Part shown: in pieces, positions 59,316 through 64,000 of the stretch | How the letters are laid out: the number at the start of each line of letters is the position of its first letter | How positions within the stretch are numbered: position 1 is the first letter of the stretch | Assembly (NCBI RefSeq): GCF_013167895.1 | Contig: NZ_BLWC01000001.1 | Span: 1,674,001-1,738,000, forward strand | From: Streptomyces fulvorobeus | GTDB taxonomy: Bacteria; Actinomycetota; Actinomycetes; Streptomycetales; Streptomycetaceae | Length of the DNA stretch: 64,000 nucleotides | Direction of reading: 5' to 3' | Notes under the pieces: model-generated | What the model was told of the DNA's origin: nothing | Databases searched by the model: none | What the model saw: only the letters and a program-made list of their open reading frames with translations | Made by a program: the position numbers and the translations under genes

Positions 59316-59900
59316 ATGGCCCTTCACGTCCCCCGTCTGCGGCAAGCGCCGCCCGCGTCGCCGGGCCGGCGCGGCGGCAGCGTGCGGCTCGACGAGCATC
59401 TGCCGGTAGATCACCGGCTCAGCCAGGTCTACCGGGTCGGTGCCGGGCTCACCGGGCTCGTCCTGCTCGTCTTCGGCGTTCTCGGTCTCATCGACAAGAT
59501 CGGTTTCTTCGACACCGGCGGCGACACCGTGGCGGGCCTCAGCACCAACGGCGCGCTCAGCGTCCTGTCCCTCTGCGTCGGGCTGATCCTCTTCGCGGGA
59601 ATGGTGATCGGCGGCAACGCCGCATCCACGGTCAACATGGTCCTGGGGATCGCGTTCATCCTGAGCGGGTTCGTCAACCTCGCTCTGCTCGACTCCGGCT
59701 TCAACTTCCTCGCGTTCCGCATCCAGAACGTGCTGTTCAGCTTCGCCGTAGGTCTGATGCTGATGTTCTTCGGGATGTACGGACGCGTCAGCGGCCGTCT
59801 TCCGCACGACAATCCGTACTGGCGGGCCCGCCACCCCGAGCAGGCCGCGCGCGAAGCGGGGCGCCGCAGGGTTCCCCGTATGCCCGAGGTCCGGCGGTAA
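59316..59900 (+). CDS. DUF4383-family membrane protein
   Basis: 194 residues from ATG 59316, with AGGAGG upstream. Four hydrophobic helices: VGAGLTGLVLLVFGVLGLID, LSVLSLCVGLILFAGMVIGG, VNMVLGIAFILSGFVNLALL and NVLFSFAVGLMLMFFGMYGR. The family block NGALSVLSLCVG and the DNPYWRARHPEQAAREAG tail are typical of DUF4383. Function unknown. Confidence 0.85.
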   Translation: MALHVPRLRQAPPASPGRRGGSVRLDEHLPVDHRLSQVYRVGAGLTGLVLLVFGVLGLIDKIGFFDTGGDTVAGLSTNGALSVLSLCVGLILFAGMVIGGNAASTVNMVLGIAFILSGFVNLALLDSGFNFLAFRIQNVLFSFAVGLMLMFFGMYGRVSGRLPHDNPYWRARHPEQAAREAGRRRVPRMPEVRR

Positions 59901-60105
59901 GGGCTGTCCCGTCATCCCTGGTGGATCAGCGCGCGGCGTCGCGTGCGGTGCATCGCGAGGCGGAGGAACGTCCGCATACTGGGGGTATTCGGGCGTTCGG
60001 ACAGCGCGACGAGGTGCCGTAGCGGTCGTCGTGCGCCCGCCGGGGACTGCGGGACAGCCCTGAGGGGGCGTGGTGGATGCGGCCCTCGGGCTCTACCCTG
60101 GGTCC

Positions 60106-60333
60106 ATGCCTCGCTATGAGTACCGCTGCCGCCCTTGCGGAGACACGTTCGAAGTCAGCCGTCCGATGGCGGAGTCCTCCGCTCCCGCTCCCTGCCCCGC
60201 CGGGCACGAGGACACCGTGAAGCTGCTCTCCACCGTCGCCGTGGGCGGCGCCCCGTCCGCCGCGCCTGCGCCCGCGCCGGCCGGTGGCGGGGACGGCGGG
60301 GGCGGCTGCTGCGGGGGCGGCTGCTGCGGCTGA
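60106..60333 (+). CDS. FmdB-type zinc ribbon protein
   Basis: 75 residues from ATG 60106. MPRYEYRCRPCGDTFEVSRP opens the FmdB family with a CxxC knuckle. The second pair is CPAGH and VKLLSTVAV follows. The C-terminus is a Gly/Cys tail (GGGCCGGGCCG) as in the family. It may be a zinc-dependent regulator. It is convergent with the Ter-associated operon. Confidence 0.85.
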   Translation: MPRYEYRCRPCGDTFEVSRPMAESSAPAPCPAGHEDTVKLLSTVAVGGAPSAAPAPAPAGGGDGGGGCCGGGCCG

Positions 60334-60362
60334 CCGGCGCGGGACGGGCGGCACACGGCTTC

Positions 60363-61217
60363 TCAGCGCGGCCGGTGGGCCCGGTTCACGCCCTTCCGCC
60401 GCTCCGCCCCCGCGGCTCCGATGAAGCGGCGCAGGATCTCCTCCCCTGCCGCCACGCCCGTCTCGCCCAGCACCTCGACGTTCGGGGCGGTCCAGCCGCT
60501 GTCGGCCAGTTCCCCGTGGCCGGGGCGCCAGGACCGGTCCGCCGCGAGCAGCAGGTCCGCGTCGAGGAGGGAGTCGCCGGCGGCGAGCGTCAGTGAGGCG
60601 CCGCAGCGGCGTGCGACCTCGTTCATCGCCGCGCTCTTGGTGAGCGGTTTCGGTACGGCGTAGATCTTGCGGCCCTGGAGCGAGACGGTCCAGCCCCGGC
60701 CGTCCGCCCAGTCCGCCAGCTCCTTGACCCACCCGTCGGGCAGCAACGAGCGCTCGACGACGAGATACGCGAAGAGGTCCTCGGCGATCCGTTCCTTCAG
60801 GAGCCAGGCGGGATCCGCGGCGGCGACGAGGTGGGCCCTGACCTCGGCGAGGGAGGCGCACTCGTCGCCGAGCCTGGCCGCGACCCGCCGCTGCCAGTCG
60901 GGGTCGGAGACCCCGTCGACCAGGATGTGTCCCCCGTTGGCGCAGATCGCGTACCGCGCGGGAGGGCCGGGGAGATGGATGCGGTGGTACTGCTCGCGGG
61001 TGCGGGTGGTGGTGGGCACGAAGACCGTGCTGCCGCCCAGCGCTTCGAGCAGCGCCCCGGCCGTCTCCGTGACGTAGGACAGCGGCTTGTGACCGTAGAT
61101 CTCGACGCAGAGCAGCCGGGGCGCCTGCGCGTCCGGCATGGGCAGGTCGAGCGCCGCTGCCGAGTAGATGAGGGTGCGGTCGAGGTCGCTGGCCACCAGC
61201 GTCACCTGGGTACTCAC
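60363..61217 (-). CDS. HAD hydrolase of the Ter-associated operon
   Basis: 284 residues; GTG 61217 overlaps the stop of the phosphoribosyltransferase/StiP gene. ASDLDRTLIYS is HAD motif I, the Lys motif is in VPKPLTKSAAMNEVARRCGA, and LTLAAGDSLLDADLLLAAD is motif IV. The large cap domain lies after motif II, as in sucrose-6-phosphate-phosphatase-like (Cof-type) enzymes. Fixed partner of StiP/PRTase proteins in stress (Ter) clusters. Confidence 0.82.
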   Translation of the reverse strand: MSTQVTLVASDLDRTLIYSAAALDLPMPDAQAPRLLCVEIYGHKPLSYVTETAGALLEALGGSTVFVPTTTRTREQYHRIHLPGPPARYAICANGGHILVDGVSDPDWQRRVAARLGDECASLAEVRAHLVAAADPAWLLKERIAEDLFAYLVVERSLLPDGWVKELADWADGRGWTVSLQGRKIYAVPKPLTKSAAMNEVARRCGASLTLAAGDSLLDADLLLAADRSWRPGHGELADSGWTAPNVEVLGETGVAAGEEILRRFIGAAGAERRKGVNRAHRPR

Positions 61218-63670
61218 TTGCCCGTCACCGCCTTGCCGTCCGCGCCGGTGGCACCCCGGGTGAACCGCGGGTGGATCAGCCCCACGCAGGTGTACGGGAG
61301 GTCGTCCACCTCCTCGACCGGTACGCCGCGCTGTTCCGCGAGCAGGCGTACGTGGGCGAGGTCGGCGTCGGCCCCGCGCTTGGCGAGGATCTTCCAGGGG
61401 ACGCGGCGCAACAGGACGCGGGTGGTCTCCCCGACGCCCGGCTTGACGAGGTTGACGTCGTGGATGCCGTACTCCTCGCTGATCCTCTCGACGGCTGCCC
61501 AGCCCTCCCAGGTGGGGGCGCGGTCGGCCGCGAGGAGTTCCTTGACGTCGGCGTCGACCGCGTCCTCGACGTCGCCGAAGCGGTCCGCGACGGTGTCGAC
61601 GAAGTGGCCGGAGACATCGGTGCCTGCGAGCTCCCGGTAGAACTTGGCCCCGTGGAAGTCGTCCGGGCCGACCAGGTCGGCGCGCAGGACCGTACGGGAG
61701 ACGAGGCCCGAGACGGTGGAGTTGAGGCAGGCGGAGGGGATGAGGAAGTCCTCCCGGGTGCCGTAGGTCCGGACGCAGCCGCCGGGGTCCGCCAGGACCG
61801 CGATCTCCGGGTCGAAGCCCTCGAACTCCGCCAGGGCGGCGGCCAGTTCCCTGGTGATGGCGCCCTTGCCCGTCCAGCCGTCGACGAAGACGACGTCCGC
61901 CGGGTCGTGGTGGGCCGCCAGCCAGCGCAGGGCGTTGGCGTCGATGCCCCGGCCGCGCACGATGGAGACGGCGTAGTGCGGCAGGTCGAGCCCGTGGCGG
62001 TACTGCGCCCAGCGGCGCATCAGCACGCCCACGGGAGTGCCGGCGCGGGCGAGGGAGACCAGGACGGGGCGGGGGGACCGTTCGGCGAGGACGGTCTCGG
62101 TGACGGTGCCCACGGCCCGGGCCACCCGGGCGGCCGAGCTGTCGAGCGCGGCCTGGAAGAGGTCCTGGTACTGCGGGGTCGGCTGGTACTCGACGGGGAG
62201 CGACTCGGCGTAGTGCGCGCCACCGCTCTGTATCGCCTCCTCCCGCTCCTCGGTGGGTGCCTCGAGCTCGGTGCCGGCGAGGTCCTGGAGGAGCCAGCCG
62301 ACGTCGTCCGCCGCGTAGGAGGAGAAGGCGGGGCCTCTGAGGGGCTCGGGCAGCATGGAGGGCTCCTGCCGTTCGGCGGCGCGGGGGGTGGCTGGGGCGC
62401 GGGGAGGGACGTACGAGGGGACCACGGCCAGCAGGACGTGACCGGTGTGCGCGGCCAGCCGGGCCAGCAGGCCGTCGGGGGCGTGCAGCGCGGGGGTGTC
62501 GGCGGTGGAGTCCACGACCGCCACGACGGCGTCGAATCCGGCGCCCGCCACGTTGTACGCGTACCGGTCGCCGGGTCCGTCCGCGGGGTCGTCGTGGGCC
62601 GGGAAGACCAGCCGGCTGCGTATCGCGTACCCGGGGTCGTCCAGGGCGAGGACCGGGGAGCGGGTCGTGGTGGAGTACCGCACCTCGGCGGTGGAGACCG
62701 CCTCCAGGACCGTACCGAGGCGGAGCGGGGCGTACATCAGCTCCTCGAATCCGAGGACGAGTACGCGCCGGGCGTCGCCCAGTGCCGCGTCGATCCGGGC
62801 CGCCATGCCCGGCAGGGCCGCTTCCAGGACCGCGCGGTGCGCCGGGGTGAAGCCGTGGCGTCCGCCGTCGGGGAGACCGGCGGGCCAGTCGAGCTCGACC
62901 CGGGTGGGGGCGGCCCCTGCGGACGCGCCGCCCGCCGGGCCGGACGCCGAAGCGGACGCCGCCGCCTCCTGGGCCGCCACCAGACTCTGACCGCGCTCCA
63001 GCACCCCCTTGGGCAGGAGCACCGTCCCGGCGCTCCTGGCCACCAGGTCGACGCGGGCGCCGATCTCGTCGGCGAACCCGGCCAGCCGCCCCCGGTCCGC
63101 CGCCGAGCGCATGTCCGCCAGCGCCACGATGACGTACCGCTCGCGGGGATACAGCTCGTGCAGGGCGCGGATGGTGTTGAGCACGGTGTTGCCCGTGGAG
63201 AACTCGTCGTCGACCAGCACCAGCGGCGCCCCGGAGGGCGCGGGCGAGAGCAGGTCCGGGTCCTCGGGCAGCAGCAAATGCGAGGTGGCGTGCGAGTGCG
63301 CCTCCTCGAAGCCGCCCGCACGGGCCACCCCCGCGACCGGGCGGCGTGTGGAGTGGAGGTACGGAGCCACGCCGAGCCCGTCCGCCACCGCGTGGCCGAG
63401 ACCGGTCGCGGTCTCCGCGTACCCGAGGACGACCGCGCGGCGGGCCTCGGCCTCACCGAGGAGGTCGCGCACCCGCTCCCCCAGTTCGAAGCCCGCCCCG
63501 TAGACCACCGAGGGCTTCTGGGGCACGTGCTTGCCCAGCACGTTCGACACGAGCAGGTGTGCCCGCTTGGGGTTGCGGCGCAGGGCGAGGCCCAGCAGCT
63601 CCCGCAGCTCCCTGTCGCCGACGAGTTCGACTCCCAGCCGCTCGGCGACCCAGCTGCCCGTCCACACCAC
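61214..63670 (-). CDS. phosphoribosyltransferase-cysteine protease StiP-like fusion
   Basis: 818 residues from GTG 63670. The N-terminal ~220 residues are a type I phosphoribosyltransferase: PLVLVDDEFSTGNTV (151-163) is the PRPP loop. A linker and a TRSP-like region follow (about 270-420). The C-terminal ~370 residues from PEPLRGPAFSSYAADDVGW match the StiP family, with VSLARAGTPVGVLMRRW and VVFVDGWTGKGAITREL as a second PRTase-like motif set. Such genes belong to the Ter-dependent biosynthetic module thought to make a modified nucleoside in tellurite/stress response. Confidence 0.82.
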   Translation of the reverse strand: MVWTGSWVAERLGVELVGDRELRELLGLALRRNPKRAHLLVSNVLGKHVPQKPSVVYGAGFELGERVRDLLGEAEARRAVVLGYAETATGLGHAVADGLGVAPYLHSTRRPVAGVARAGGFEEAHSHATSHLLLPEDPDLLSPAPSGAPLVLVDDEFSTGNTVLNTIRALHELYPRERYVIVALADMRSAADRGRLAGFADEIGARVDLVARSAGTVLLPKGVLERGQSLVAAQEAAASASASGPAGGASAGAAPTRVELDWPAGLPDGGRHGFTPAHRAVLEAALPGMAARIDAALGDARRVLVLGFEELMYAPLRLGTVLEAVSTAEVRYSTTTRSPVLALDDPGYAIRSRLVFPAHDDPADGPGDRYAYNVAGAGFDAVVAVVDSTADTPALHAPDGLLARLAAHTGHVLLAVVPSYVPPRAPATPRAAERQEPSMLPEPLRGPAFSSYAADDVGWLLQDLAGTELEAPTEEREEAIQSGGAHYAESLPVEYQPTPQYQDLFQAALDSSAARVARAVGTVTETVLAERSPRPVLVSLARAGTPVGVLMRRWAQYRHGLDLPHYAVSIVRGRGIDANALRWLAAHHDPADVVFVDGWTGKGAITRELAAALAEFEGFDPEIAVLADPGGCVRTYGTREDFLIPSACLNSTVSGLVSRTVLRADLVGPDDFHGAKFYRELAGTDVSGHFVDTVADRFGDVEDAVDADVKELLAADRAPTWEGWAAVERISEEYGIHDVNLVKPGVGETTRVLLRRVPWKILAKRGADADLAHVRLLAEQRGVPVEEVDDLPYTCVGLIHPRFTRGATGADGKAVTGK

Positions 63671-63715
63671 GTCTATGTCTCTTCCTTCGTCGCGCGCTCG
63701 CTCATCGATACGCGC

Positions 63716-64000
63716 TCACTCCGCCAGGCCCGCGGCCAGCAGCTCCACGAACCCGACGTCTTCCTTGGCCACACCGAAGACCTCGGCCCGCTGCACGGTG
63801 CGCTCGGCCCAGGCGCGGTGCGGCTTCACTTCGTTCATCTTGTTCGTGTACGCCGACCGCAGCACTCCGCCGCCCTCGCGCTCGGGCCGCAGGATGTCCT
63901 GGGCGTCGCTGAACTCCTCGTGGCTGACCACGGACAGCGCGTGCACGGGCATCACGTGGGACGGGTGGATGCAGGTCTTGCCGAGCAGCCCGTTGGCGCG
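63716..64000 (-). CDS. HpcH/HpaI aldolase/citrate lyase-like protein (partial, 5' end outside window)
   Basis: The C-terminal ~94 residues of a CitE-like protein. GKTCIHPSHVMPVHALSVV, then SHEEFSDAQDILRPEREGGG, is the metal-binding/late helix region. The start is outside the window. It precedes the phosphoribosyltransferase gene on the same strand by 45 bp, so the three genes form one operon, as found in Ter-linked clusters. An ATG at 63955 is internal and not the true start. Confidence 0.78.
   Translation of the reverse strand, partial: RANGLLGKTCIHPSHVMPVHALSVVSHEEFSDAQDILRPEREGGGVLRSAYTNKMNEVKPHRAWAERTVQRAEVFGVAKEDVGFVELLAAGLAE

Noticed and set aside
1-64000. CRISPR arrays, rRNA genes and insertion sequences
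   Set aside because: No regularly spaced repeats, no rRNA sequence and no transposase with terminal inverted repeats were found.

Overview
The window is chromosomal DNA of a Streptomyces or a very close relative. It is about 70% G+C with strong third-position GC bias, GTG starts are common, many stop/start codons overlap (GTGA, ATGA, TGATG), and the gene families are typical of the genus. Many single-gene reading frames are interrupted by one missing base in a G or C run. After restoring that base, every affected gene recovers a family-length protein, so I treat these as probable sequence errors rather than dead genes.

Left part (1-16.6 kb). A partial MFS exporter, a SAM methyltransferase, an amidase lipoprotein and two small membrane proteins come first. 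They are followed by a three-gene minus-strand operon: glycosyltransferase, methyltransferase, terpenoid-cyclase-like toroid protein. It is divergent from a KstR-like TetR regulator, with a perfect KstR-type operator between them. Next comes a complete branched-chain-amino-acid-type ABC importer (binding protein, two ATPases, two permeases) ending in an alpha/beta hydrolase. A GAF/PucR regulator faces it.

Middle (16.7-43.2 kb). A polyhydroxybutyrate-use pair (3-hydroxybutyrate dehydrogenase and secreted PHB depolymerase) is followed by an ECF transporter operon of five genes behind a candidate cobalamin riboswitch. Then come a fused glycosyltransferase-87/PAP2 membrane protein, an MFS exporter with a C-terminal winged helix, and a series of housekeeping or envelope genes: peptidoglycan-binding protein, HAD phosphatases, FetB-like permease, secreted HNH nuclease, PhoD-like phosphatase, DoxX, Cu/Zn SOD-like protein, DedA, and an XRE-cupin regulator with a divergent MFS exporter.

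Right part (43.2-56.7 kb). A complete actinomycete integrative and conjugative element (AICE, pSAM2 type) sits in the 3' end of a tRNA-Val(UAC) gene. It is bounded by direct repeats of about 97 bp. Its backbone is Int, Xis, RepSA-like initiator, Spd-type spread proteins, an FtsK/SpoIIIE transfer ATPase, and a KorSA-like GntR repressor with repeated operators and a YdcF partner. The cargo at its left end has lower G+C: a ScoMcrA-like HNH endonuclease, a 55-residue Cys protein, a DUF6414-like protein, a long structured inverted repeat and a NERD-domain protein. This cargo block, with a PAPS-reductase-fold gene in the backbone, is the best candidate for an uncharacterised (probably defensive) system.

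End (56.7-64 kb). A DUF4097 lipoprotein, a long coiled-coil membrane protein, a DUF4383 protein and an FmdB zinc ribbon lead to a Ter-associated operon (CitE-like lyase, phosphoribosyltransferase/StiP fusion, HAD phosphatase) that runs off the window edge.
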